From: Trichostrongylus colubriformis
Lineage: Eukaryota > Nematoda > Chromadorea > Rhabditida > Trichostrongylidae
Assembly: GCA_963978905.1 (NCBI GenBank)
Contig: OZ022261.1
Span: forward strand, 34,208,102 to 34,272,101
Direction: 5' to 3'
Length of the DNA stretch: 64,000 bases
Both the position numbers and the translations under genes were made by a program. Under the pieces are notes generated by a model. That model saw only the letters and a list, made by a program, of their open reading frames with translations. It was not told where the DNA came from and searched no databases. This document shows, one piece after another, positions 34,921-45,918 of this stretch. Within the stretch, counting starts at the first letter, position 1; each line of letters begins with the position of its first letter.

Positions 34921-35522
34921 ATCCCTTCCGGTTCCTTTAACCCTTCCAGTGCCAGGGATACGCAACAGCTATTCCCTTTCCCACAGAGCTTTCGTGAACC
35001 AGTGTGATCATCGGGCCGGTGGTTGTAGCAGTGATCGTTTCACATCCCGAGGATCCCGTGTCTGGCCCATACTTTTTTTGAATCTTTGTCAAATACGGTA
35101 ATGTCTCTGGTCTTCGATCGTCGACGGAGTTCAGAACATCACACAATGTAAAAAACAAAGGGAAAAAGTGAAGACGAAAGTGAGAGCGATTGCTGAGAAA
35201 TTATATGAAGGTAATTCAGGATATCTCTGAAACCACAAAACACGAAAGTCTGAAGGCATAACCTACAAGACGAAGGCACTTTTCAATGCCACAAACACTG
35301 CCATAATACGCCTTGATGATCAGGCTTATTACAAGTAAAATGCTACTGGCCGTGTTGACTAATGGGCAAATTATGATCACATTATACCATTTATTTATTC
35401 GTATGAACATATAACCCAAGTTTGTACACAGATCTGCTTGTACTTCCGAAATAACCATTGCACATTGTGCTGTGTGAATTTGGCACAGACTCGAATAAAT
35501 TTTAGAATGACTATGCGGCATT

Positions 35523-38500
35523 CTAAAACAAAAGATTGCGATTGCATTTTTCTGTAATGAACGTGTCTACGTCGACATGGAAGTACGAAAGATGATCGCT
35601 CATATCGAATGCCACATTCGTATTCCGGCAGCCGAAATCATCAGAGAGCTCACAGACCTGAAACGAAGTAGAAGTTGCTTCAAGGAAGCAGCAATGAATG
35701 ATGGTGTATGTGTCGTTCGAGTGCATAATTTATGCTTTGAGGAATTAAATTCATTTCAGACCTTTGTTCTCCGTATGAGAACTAAGCCAAAATCTTTTTT
35801 TTTTTTTTTTGAGTAACCAGTTAGACTCCTATATCTTGGCCAAACGGATTAAACCACGGAAAACGGTCATAAATCGCACTCATTAGTCCTCACAGGATTT
35901 GAATATCATTCTCATTCCACTGGAAAGCTCTCATGAAAAATGCCATGGTGTACAGAACCTTAGCTTTCCAACACTTTTTCGGCATCATTTTGACAGTATC
36001 ACATACTGAGCTCCAATTACCATATCCGATACCTTCCAAATAGTTTGAGCCGCAAACCCACTGGTTAGACGGTCAATTCCAGTACCACGGCTCCGCTGAT
36101 AGCTAATCACGAAGTTACCTTTTAAGAGCTCACCTTGAACTTGTCTCCTTTTTTCATGCTGTTATTGTAATGCACTAGAAACCGATAGAACAACGGTTGT
36201 CGCTCAAATGCTGTTGCGGTTATGAGAGAAGCTGCCGGATCGACCGATCTGGGTATACTTGTTACCTGCAATTAAGGTGGTATCAATAAAATTCAATATA
36301 TGGACATTTTCGCTTTTCTGTTACTTTTCGTTTCTCATGACTCAAGCTACAGCATAAGCCGATTGCTGAAGGGTAGATCCACCATCATTGGACCGACAAC
36401 CGAAATAATGTTCCCACCTTCCCTTCAGCTAGTAGTGGGGGAGTTTCAAATCAGGCGATTGAGGACATACTCTCGGTCCTTTAAATCTTCTGGCTGGGAA
36501 GGCTTCGAGAGGGGATTTTCTCTACCAACTCCGCCCCTTTGGAATAAGCTTCGCAGTGAGAGATCGGGGGTCCTTGCACATTCTAGGCGTCTCCTACCAA
36601 ATGGCGTGCTTTGTGGAGAAGTATGCTAGTGCCGCTATCGAATACAACGCTGACCATTTTGACGTCATCGGCGAGTGAGAAGGTCTCCATTATTATAAAA
36701 GATGTGCTGCAAACTTCACGCTACAATCAGGACGGCTCTTTAGTACAATTTTTCAAATTTCTGGGTGGGTTCGATGATTTGGATAAGGTAAAGGCAGCGT
36801 TCGATGAAAGACGCGAATCGTTTCATCTATCATGACATGTATGCAGTCTTTGTGGATGGTAGTATCAAGAAGATTCAGAGGCATGTGAAGGAAATAGAAA
36901 CATTGCGATCTCACGGACACATCGAGGCTAAATAATTTTTGAAAATATGTAAACTTACAAAATCATTTCGCTTAACAACTCGATATCGAAAAGGGACGTT
37001 CTCCTCAACTTCTCTGGCAAACGCAACATTACCAGTCCGTGGTTCGCCAAATGTGAGAAGTCGGAGCTGAATCACATCATTTGTTTGGCAAAAATGGATT
37101 GTCTGACGGGATGCAACCTTTGAAAGGTTGCGACCATTTTCATTTCGCCACTGGCCTACATTCTACAAAGCAAACGTCGCAAGTGGATTGAAAATATGTG
37201 GAGATACCGTCTTCTTGGATGAATAAGAGTCGAGAACCTATCTTTAATAAAACCAGAGATTAGACTTACAGAATCGCTATCGACAAGCTTTTTCTTCGCC
37301 AAATACACCGCTGTCATTGATGCCAACGATCCGCCCAGTGAGTAACCAGTCATCTGCAGCAACCACATTGCAACAATAAGTCAGAATGTCAGTGCTTGGG
37401 TAAAGCTCGACAACTGATAAAACCGACCCAAACTCGGAATCCCGGATACTTTTTCACCAAGCTGAGAGCGTGATCTTTCATTCCACTGTCAACAAATGTT
37501 CTGCAATACACAAAACTATAAGTTACCTAGGAAAGAAAGATTTTGAAGGTCGTCTAACAGCTTGTGTACGAAGGAAGCTAGACCGCTAATGTCCTCCGTC
37601 TGCAACCTTCTTTGCTGAAAGATATCGAGCAGGCTGGGAGCCAGGCTACGTGTCGCGGCTCCAGGTGGTAAATAGTGGTTAATCACGCACCGAAACCTGT
37701 GCCGTTAGACGCATGGTGATTCAGGGGATGGACACCCTGCTTTTGCTGTGCTAGAGCCTGCACTTGACAAAGATTCATATTTTCGGTATCTGTGTAGTCG
37801 TAAGCGTGCACACGTGCAGGGTGCCTTTTGCATGGTGTAATTGGTACCCTGCATTAGGCCCAGACGATAGCCTGCATCCAAATGACAGGGATGTACATGC
37901 GCGACAGTCCGGACTTGTCTCTAATGAATAAGCCCTAGGCCTACTTCGCGTTAGCCTGGCTAACTACTTGAGGTACCCCAAGACGCCAGCGAAAGACGTC
38001 GACAAACTACGCGTAGGTCTCAGACTTATAGAAAACAGAAATGAAGAAGGGCTCTTTTTTCAGGGCATGAGAAAGCCTCCAGTAACACAACATCGGCAGG
38101 ATCGCTCGAGCAAGACCGCAGATTTCTATGGCCTAGCAGGCTATCTAATGCTGACGGAGTCCACTGAAGCATTATTTGATTTTCTGTTTCAAAGTGAATA
38201 GAACAGTACGGAACCATTATGGGTATGTACGACAACTCACTTGTAGAACGCTGTGTGGAAGTATGACACAACTCCTGCATCACCTTCGAACTTCTCCCAT
38301 GCTCCTAATTGAGCTCCAAGACCATTCACCATCTCAGTGATGAGCTAAATTTCAACAACTGTCCAATTATAAATAGAGTTTTGATATTTTTGATTTTTGA
38401 TAGCTGCTGTTTATCGCCGCAGCGCGAAGGGTGAGGACATCGGAAGGGGGCAATTCCGGCCTACTGTACTGGCTTGGAGTTCGGCAATTGCACGCACGAC

Positions 38501-39197
38501 GCCTCGTCAAGAGGTCCAGTGTGAATTCATTCGTTACTTCCTATCACGAAAGTATTTTTTCATACTAAGTCACTCCCTCTCCCTTTCTTTATTTCACTTG
38601 TTTCTCTTTTTTTGTTGCTTCATTGTTTAACATCATCATGAGGAGAATCATTCCATCTCGCCGACAGGTAACTCAGCCACTGAAGCGTGCAGTTCGTGGT
38701 GAAGCGCGCTAGCATTCCAGTAGCCCTTCAAGGCGCATTTTTTCACGCGTTTGACGTGACCTCTTCTGAGCTCTATTGTTCGTTTACAGGGAATTTCAGC
38801 GAATAATGTTTCCAAATACGCTTTTTCCTTGATCCACCCCCTCCCCCCTCCCGATGCCTTTAACATACATCACTGATCCAACCTGTTGTCGTGAAGCGGT
38901 GTCTCTGAATACAAGGTAGATGGATTTGGCTTCTTCAGACACGGCGACCATACTTGAACAAGTGTTTCCAGAGGTGTCGCATTCAACTGTGAACGTTCGT
39001 ATATGACTGGAACACATAGATATTACGTGTATTTGTTCCACATGTAAAAGGAAGTTCACCACAAAATATAACCACCTGACGTCAGGCCTAACATTTAGCA
39101 GACATGCGGTGACATTTTCATCTCGTAAAGACAGAATAAAAGCATAGAGCGATCGTCCAAGCTCATCTGTATACCTTTTTCCTTTAGCAACCGAAGC
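35523..39197 (-). CDS. Secreted class 3 (GxSxG) triacylglycerol lipase, first exon missing
   Basis: Eight minus-strand exons: 39197-39076, 39006-38883, 38344-38241, 37500-37428, 37353-37270, 37066-36959, 36265-36134 and 35657-35523 (stop). All phases agree and sum to 882 bp (293 residues). Landmarks in order: DELGRSLYAFI; EC....CSSMVAVSEEAKSIYLVFR; LITEM..GLGAQLGAWEKF; YFHTAFYKTFVDSG; YPGFRVW; the nucleophile elbow TGYSLGGSLAS; LLTFGEPRTGN; YRVVKRNDF then VTSIPRS; and a C-terminal CRNTN..FD..DHLSYF. Serine of GYSLGGS, aspartate of KRNDF and histidine of DHLSYF would be the triad by family analogy. The elbow has Tyr where most class 3 lipases have His. Donors include GTGAGT, GTAAGT and the weaker GTTGGA and GTCGGT. 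The signal-peptide exon should lie above 39197 but was not found. Family: nematode extracellular lipases that hydrolyse acylglycerol esters. Confidence 0.85.
36357..36620 (+). pseudogene. Possible LINE 3' tail in lipase intron
   Basis: A plus-strand frame reads RLRTYSRSFKSS...FSLPTPPLWNKL. The pattern (R.R..SRSF...LWN.L) is what the C-terminal tail of CR1-type LINE reverse transcriptases looks like. It lies in the intron between lipase exons 36265 and 36959, antisense to the gene. Short and not confirmed. Confidence 0.35.
37575..38165 (+). mobile_element. RTE 5'-region fragment, antisense in lipase intron
   Basis: Aligns by eye with 39800-40320, the untranslated 5' part of RTE copy 2. Shared blocks in order: CTACGTG.CGCG/GTCGCG..T.CAGGTG, TTTCTGCTATGCTGG/TTTTGCTGTGCTAGAGCCTG, GGTGCA..TTGGTAC.CTGCAT, AGCCTAGCT/AGCCTGGCTAACTAC, GGTCTTCG/GGTCTCAGACTTATAGAAAA, GAGGAAGCCTCCA/GAGAAAGCCTCCAGTA. 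It stops before the endonuclease start. It sits in the intron between lipase exons at 37500 and 38241, in opposite orientation to the gene. Confidence 0.7.
38397..38830 (+). repeat. Dispersed repeat family D, copy 4 (in lipase intron)
   Basis: Starts GATAGCTGCTGTTTATCGCCGCAGC, then ACATCGGAAGGGGGCAATTCCGG, a long T/C-rich stretch, AAGCGCGCTAGC, AAGGCGCATTTTTTCACGCG and CTATTGTTCGTTTACAGG. Order and blocks match copy 3. It fills most of the intron between lipase exons 38344 and 38883. Confidence 0.6.
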
Positions 39198-39781
39198 CTG
39201 AAAATACTCTCTCGAGCAAATAACGCAAGAAGATTTAGTGATGACACAAAGAATGCGTCTCCAGTTGGAAAGCTTTGCGCAGAAGCACTTACACTAGACG
39301 CACGTTAAGGGTGAAGTGAAAATTGGAATTGTGAGAACATGTTTTCCGTCAAACTCGAGTTCAGAATAAATTATGTGTGGCGAAACTCGCATCAGAAATT
39401 CGTGCCTTGCGGTCTTCATCGTGGTATCCCACGCATCCTATCAAGCTCTACGCATTCATTTTTGAGCTGCTGCGAGCACATTTCGCTGCTAGCTGGCATG
39501 GATCCCCTCCCTCTGCATCTACCCATCAGCGGCTAGTGAGGCAGATAAAGTGGAAGAGAAAGGTTTTTTTTTCGGGTTCCTATTGCAACTGAAAGATAGG
39601 ACAAGAAGGATGTATGACAAAATGTTCGTGCTCCAAGCGTCGGTAGGGGAATTTCTAAAAATCACATCGAGGCAAAATATTGCGCGGTTGGAAGCAGAAT
39701 GACCTCCACACCAGTTATACTGGTCGATCCGTGACTGATTTTTATTTGATATCACAATTTCATAACAGCTATGGCATGGAG

Positions 39782-42700
39782 TACCCACGTATTTCCCTCA
39801 CCGAGGGGCTTCTCTCGCTGGAACATCTCAAGGCGTTAGGTGGCAAAGACTACGTGGCGCGTCTTCAGGTGACGGATGGGGAGCTTATCGCGGACCAACT
39901 ACCATCTTGAGATGCAGGTGGATTCAAGGGTGCACCCCTTGTTTCTGCTATGCTGGCCTGATTCGTACCGCGTACCTGTAGGGGCGTTGTGTATGGTGCA
40001 GTTGGTACGCTGCATCCGGTCCAGTCAAAAGTTTGCATTCTAAGTACGTGGGAGGCGATCCGGGGCCTCATCCAGTAAGCAGTAAGCAAGTCTACTTCAG
40101 ATTAGCCTAGCTCACTACCCAGAGTATACCCAACCCCCACGACAGACCCTGGCAAGCTACTCATGGGTCTTCGTTTTGTCGAAAATAGCAATAAAGATGA
40201 GCCTCATTCTCCTGAACCTGAGGAAGCCTCCAATACGGCAGTGTCGGGCAGGACCGCTCGGGAGAGGCTTCTCAAATTTCAGGGCTATAGTAGGCTGCCC
40301 ATATCAAGGACTAAGATGACGATTCGCACTTTCTACGCACGAACACTTGTATCGGAAGCTAGTATTGAAGACCTGACGATGCAAGCTAAGATGACCAAGT
40401 ACGACGTCATCGGACTGACCGAGACGGAAAGGCATCATCAGCTACCCGCCGTTCACGAGACTTGAGAAGAAGTATTCCTTGGATAATGCGACAGGAGAGA
40501 GGCGTTGACGGTGTGGGCGTCTCGTCAATACGCACTCTGTCATGAACATCGCTTCGAACGGAAATCTGACAACTCGAATTGGACGTTTGCGATGGGAAAG
40601 ATGTTGTACAGTTTCGGCATTGACCATCTTCGTCGCCTACGCACCAACATCTAACTACGATGTGAAGGTGCTCGAACCATTTTATGTGGATTCGGAGAAG
40701 TTCTATGAGGGAGACCGTAATTTCTTCGAGGTCATCGTCGGTGATTCCAACGTTAAGATCGGTTCTAGAAGAACGGATAACGAACATCACATCAAGACTC
40801 ACGGAAAGGAATGAAATGAAGAGGGTGAGAGGCTGTCTGAGATTATCATGTCGACTGAAGCCATCCATGGTAATCACAATTCCAGAAGCTCTCTTATCTT
40901 TGGCCTGGAAGTTTTCCGGTGGAAAATTCCATAAAGAGATTGACCCATCATCTTCAATCGAAGGTGTTGTCTGACCAAAATCGTTATTGTTCAAGGTTTT
41001 ATTCGGGATCAGACCATCGACTCATCCACGCGAGATTTCTTTTTGCGATACGTGGAGAGAAAGCCGCAAATTTCAAGAAGAAAAGCCTCAAATCAGTCAT
41101 CAACTGAGATCACCTCGCGTCTCTCGCTGGTGAATGGGGACAAATCGTTGTTGCAAACATAGACGACAAGTTTAATCGGCTCGTTAGACACCTTCACGGT
41201 AGTGCCAAGAGGGCAGACAGCTTGACGGTCACCAAGGACGTCTCTCTTTGTGGTTCCTAGAGCTGATTTATCAGCGTGGAGCCGCCCGAGCTGCAGGTGA
41301 TTACCAGCTGATGCTCAAGCTTCGAAGCAATGAAGAGGCGATAAAAGAAAACCAGGAGAGACGAGCAGCACTGCTGGCTGAAACAGGAGAGGCTGGGGGG
41401 AGCATGCGCAATGTCTGCAAGAGTTTCGCCTGTCACGGGCCAAAATGACCGGTCTCCGACATCTTGACGGTACAGTTACTGCTTTCCGAAAGGCAATGGA
41501 GAAGATCACCCACGACCTCTACTCGGATCTCTTCGCTAGCTATGTCCACCTCCCCAGGAGCAATTTGAAGAAGAACGGATATGTCCTTCCTTCAGTTCTC
41601 CCTTGCGAAGTCTGACACGCCATTTCGTCGGTGAAGAATGGTACAGCAACCGATCCCTACAGGATCAGACCGGAACACCTGAAGAATCTCCCGCCAGTTA
41701 GCGTCAGAACAGTGGCCCGACTCTTCAAACGCTAACTGTCGGAATGCAAGGTACCCACATCGTGGAAAAACAGCAGGACTGTGTTGTTGTATAAAAGGGA
41801 GATCTTCACAAAATTGGAGTTATCGTCCAATCTGCATGCCGTCTGCAGTTTACAAATTCTTAACTAGAGCCGCCCTGAATAGGAGTGGCAGCTTTAGACG
41901 AAGGACATCCAGCAAGCAAACAGGGTTTCAGAGAAGGCTCAACGAAATCGATCACACATACGGTTTAGGCTCACTGAAGTGTCGTGAGAGTACAAGATGC
42001 CGTTATGTCACACATTTCCCGATTTGAAGAAAGCCTTCGACCCCGTTGAGACAGAAGCGGTTATCGAAGCTCTGGGAAACCGCAGTGTACCTATTCAAAT
42101 AAAGAATACAACTTCGTGGGCTCCATAGCAACTTCACGGTCAGAATTTCACCATTCTACAAGGAGATCATCATCGACATGAACAGAGGGGTTTGACAAGG
42201 CGACAACGTTTCGCCTAAATTTTCAGCAACTTGAGAACGTCATACGTTAGTCGGAATGGGAAGGCGTAGGAGTGAAGGTCGATGGTCGGCATTCAAATCA
42301 CCTCCGCTTCGCAGACTACATTGTGCTCATTACACCGACAATCCAGCAGGCAGAACGAATGCTAGCCAATCTCGACTGCGAATGTGGAAAAATGGTTTGC
42401 AGCTGGACATAACGAAGACCATATTCATGAGGAACGGGTTGGTGCCCGATGCCTCTTTCACGCTTTACGGAACGAGCATCACTGAGTGTTTCAGCTATGT
42501 GGACTTACGTTGGAATTTCATTATGATGAATTACTTAGCATCAGAGCTGAGCAGAAAGAAAAGAGCAACTTGAGTTGCTCCCAAGACCATCGAAGGATTA
42601 GTGAAGAAGACAAAGATTATTCGGTCTGCGCCCATCTCTTCGATTCCGCTGTCGTTCCTGCCTCGAAATACGCTTTAGAGACTTGAACTCTAGGTAGGCA

Positions 42701-43070
42701 GGAAGAGCATGCGGTCGGCCTCATCCACCGCGTCATTGAAAGGACGATGCTTGGAGTTTCACGATTCACGCGAGTGCAGAGGCGTCTGGAGTTCCGTACT
42801 CCATCGACGATCGAAGACCAGGTCACGTCATGCGATATCGCGATGACCGTTGAACCACAGCGGTTACCGACTGAAACCCTCGAGACGTCAAACGCGTGTG
42901 GGTCAGCGCCTTCGAAGAGGGTCACCGCAACGCGCGGCTGGCGTCACCAAGTGCGACAACTGTCTCCCCATTTTCCTTGCGTCTCAGCAGGCCCAAGGAA
43001 GCGTGGTCATTGTGAGCTTCGCCAACTTGATCTACGAGTGCTCTAAGCCACACCAATGAGATGCTGGGTA
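39782..43070 (+). pseudogene. RTE-type retrotransposon, copy 2 (longer, dead)
   Basis: Includes an apparent 5' untranslated part (39782-40310, shared with 37575-38165). The endonuclease starts at 40316 (MTIRTFYARTLVSEASIED, KYDVIGLTETER; then SDHRLIHARFLFAIRGE about 41010) and the reverse transcriptase runs about 41640-42560 (LRFADYIVLIT in place of FADDI; RNGLVPDASFTLYGT). The tail runs 42600-43060 with KTIEGLVKKTKIIRSA. The many stops and frameshifts break every domain. It lies about 0.6 kb upstream of the first recognised lipase exon, facing away from it. Confidence 0.85.
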
Positions 43071-43374
43071 TAGGCAGCACTGTCCAACTAGGTCATCAAG
43101 CCACGTGCTCAAGAGCATTTGGATCGGTCGTCAACTTCGTGTAATCATTGCTTGCGTGAAAGGTATCTTGATTGCCTTGTCGATTCGAAGTAACCTTCTG
43201 TCAGATATATTTGTGTTATTTTGTGGTATGGAAATGAGTGGCTTCCATTCTAGTAAAAAATACTCTATGTATGACTCTCCATTGATTGACAGATTTTGCA
43301 GGCCTAGGTGTTAATGTCTACTTGGAGACTGCTACGAGCTTTATTTATCTAACTTTCCAACAAATGAGGTCAAA

Positions 43375-43407
43375 TCAGAAGAGTATTAAATGAATGCCGA
43401 AACGTTA
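43375..43407 (+). other. Degenerate CAGAAGA...CCGAAACGTTAG motif
   Basis: TCAGAAGAGTATT...ATGCCGAAACGTTAG, followed 20 bases on by AATAAA. It resembles the hammerhead/Penelope-like motif at 55159 (CCGAAACGTTAG is identical) but the first box reads CAGAAGA, not CTGAAGA. Confidence 0.5.
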
Positions 43408-43440
43408 GCCACACGATGTTTAGAATAAACAGAGCGAAAG

Positions 43441-45696
43441 TTTATAAAAATGTCGTAGAAAGAACAGAAGGATCACCAAATCATGATCCTTCTTTTTTAT
43501 GGCTTGAGCTCTCATTACTACCACCCACCTTGGCCGGACACCGGAAAGAGTCGCGTTGAACCACAGGCTTCCCAAGTGGGCACGAAAGAGGACCAACACA
43601 AAGCTTCGATTCCACGCACCACCTGAACAGCTAATTATTGATTTCTCCAAAAAAAATCAGTTCGCAGTGGGCCCTTTTGCACTTAGCAAAGATTTCGAGG
43701 GTGCTGAAGATTATATGTATAGCTGATGAAAAAACCAAATAAGACATGAAACCCGTAGAAAAACTGCCCTTCATCCCTTGTCTCGATGAGGCTGCGGCCC
43801 CTAAAAAGGCGCTTGAACTATTTTTCGTGATCTTATCCACTCAAAACTCATCAACACTGCTTACTTTACTGCCATTCCAACCAGGATTAATTCCCCATGT
43901 ATGGATGTTTTTGCGGCGCAATGGATGATTTTTTAAGTTGGAGATATAAAAAGCAATGCTTTTCACATTTCTCTCATCATCTCACCTGCAGTGCTCACGA
44001 AATCCAAGAACATGAGTGTACGATGAGGCACATGTTTGGCAGTCTTTCGCTTCACGGCAGAAATTCACGGGTTCTGACATTGACAGTGCTACCATGAACG
44101 AGAATGTGGCTAGTAGAAGCATCACTTCTCAGCTCTCGACACCGATTCAGCCGTGACGATTTAGGAGCCTCACGCCTCACTAGCCGAAAAAGGTTTATCT
44201 TATTTATACACAGAACAGCAAAAGAGGTGTCACTGGAAGCTCTACTAAACTATGTACAGTGAAAGCTAATTTTAGTTTCAGCGAACACACGGTTCAGGAC
44301 GAAGCTTAGTGTCGAGGAAAATTCTTGAAAATTAAGTTTCCCTCCCCCCTCCCCAGGTCGATGCCACCCGTTCCCGTACTCAAGGTGTTTCCCGAAAAAA
44401 AAAACGTGTCATTAACCGATCGAGATGGTCGTGGGATTGCTACCTACTTTCATGTCGATTATCGACTGACGACTTTTCCTAGAGATTGAGTCCTCGGTCA
44501 AAAAATTTATCAAAATAAGACCCTATTTCCCAACTCGAAATAAGACCTTCCCATGAGCATATCAACCCACGCTTCAATCTGAAGGGACTGTCAGAAAGCA
44601 GTTGAATGCAGAAGCAAGAAGCAATGTAGCCGTGATAGCCCAATCCTATCTTGAAAGGTCATCGCTTCAATAAAGAACTGTATTTCATCGTGACAAAAAC
44701 GCGGCAACCAAAACGCTGGGACTGATTAAGCGAGGGCTTTTCTATGTACACTTTTCCACTACTTTGATTTGTTCTCTAATCATTTTCTCCGAAGAGCCAG
44801 CTATTCGTCACCCTTGTCGTGACTCAGAAGTGTCACCACACTGCACAAAGAACGTATTCGCAATCACTAGACAGTTGAAATAAAATAAATATGGCACAAT
44901 ATAAAGAGATATGCGTTGAATGAACGTGTGGAAGCGATCAGTAGAAAGGGAGACTACGTGAACTGACCTGGATTCGGTCCAATGCAGAAGAGAACGGGTT
45001 CCGGGGTGGCCGCTTATCCATTCCTGAGTTGGATATGTTATGATCTTTGTAGCGCATTCTATAGTTCTACAGTTCGAGACCTTTCATCGGTACACCATCA
45101 AGGGAAAAGATTGAAGCATGTAAAGGTTCACTTACTGGTTCTATTCAACTATCACTACCCCAGAAACGGTTGGCTGGACAAAAAATGAGTATTTCGCCGA
45201 AACTTCTCTCAAAATATGATCTCGGTTTTTGGTGTTGACACCAATATGGTACAACACCAATATGGTACCAAATTGGTGAAACCACTTCTTTCTCATCAAA
45301 TTCGCTGAAAACTCTTATAAGGATCCATCGTTTTATGGCAACACAGCGATGTAAGTAGGGGCATACCGTGCCCGGCCGGCATCCATCACTATTTTATTCT
45401 AAGCCAGAGGAAGGAGAACCTCTGCTCCTTCAGGGCTAGGGAGAAAATAGAATTAATTGATGATCGATCGTGGGAGAGAATAGAATTAATTGATGATCGT
45501 AGGGTGGTATCAAGTAAAAGACTTTGCAAGTAAATGAGCGTTCCTTCTCTTTTGTTACATTAGCACTACTATAGCCCACAAATGAACAAAGCCGGCACCA
45601 TTTTGGGGCCAAACAGCGTCCGCGCTATAGTGGGTGTAATGTCCGTGATCAGCATTCTCAATTACCCCTATATGACAGTTTTAAACGAATTTGCAG
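43441..45696. other. Gene-free stretch
   Basis: No exon is supported. It has small direct repeats: ACACCAATATGGTAC twice at 45238-45268, and a 33 bp tandem duplication ending AGAATTAATTGATGATCG at 45444-45500. C-rich phrases at 44340-44560 resemble those at 23.1 kb. Confidence 0.4.
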
Positions 45697-45789
45697 GGCA
45701 AAGGCTGTAGCACTAATTGCAATTACACCAAATACGTGTCAACGTCAGGAACGGGGGCCATATTTGTGAACAGTGCTCCAAAAACCTCT
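45697..45789 (+). CDS. Candidate internal exon of a Cys-containing secreted protein
   Basis: A 93 bp open block (31 codons) is bounded by a good acceptor (TTTGCAG) and donor (GTAAGC). It encodes GKGCSTNCNYTKYVSTS then GAIFVNSAPKTS. The splice borders and the Cys-x3-Cys pattern look real, but no neighbouring exon could be joined and no family is recognised. Confidence 0.4.
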
Positions 45790-45844
45790 GTAAGCAAAGC
45801 TTCAGCGAAGTTCATAATTATTTTTCCCAACTCACGGTATCTGG

Positions 45845-45918
45845 GGTGCGTGGGCAGTATTCAACCATCTCTACCTCCGCTATGTGGGGTAGAGATGGTT
45901 GAGCACTGCCCACGCACC
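45845..45918. repeat. Hairpin with ~30-bp arms
   Basis: GGTGCGTGGGCAGT.TTCAACCATCTCTAC pairs with GTAGAGATGGTTGAGCACTGCCCACGCACC; a 14-base loop and about two mismatches. It lies 56 bp after the candidate exon at 45697-45789. Confidence 0.85.

Noticed and set aside
35400..35425. Spliced-leader-like string ACCCAAGTTTG
   Set aside because: Only about eleven bases of the SL1 pattern match, with no Sm site or donor in the right place.
36611..36835. 74-codon plus-strand frame
   Set aside because: It lies inside a lipase intron, antisense, without splice borders or a known domain.
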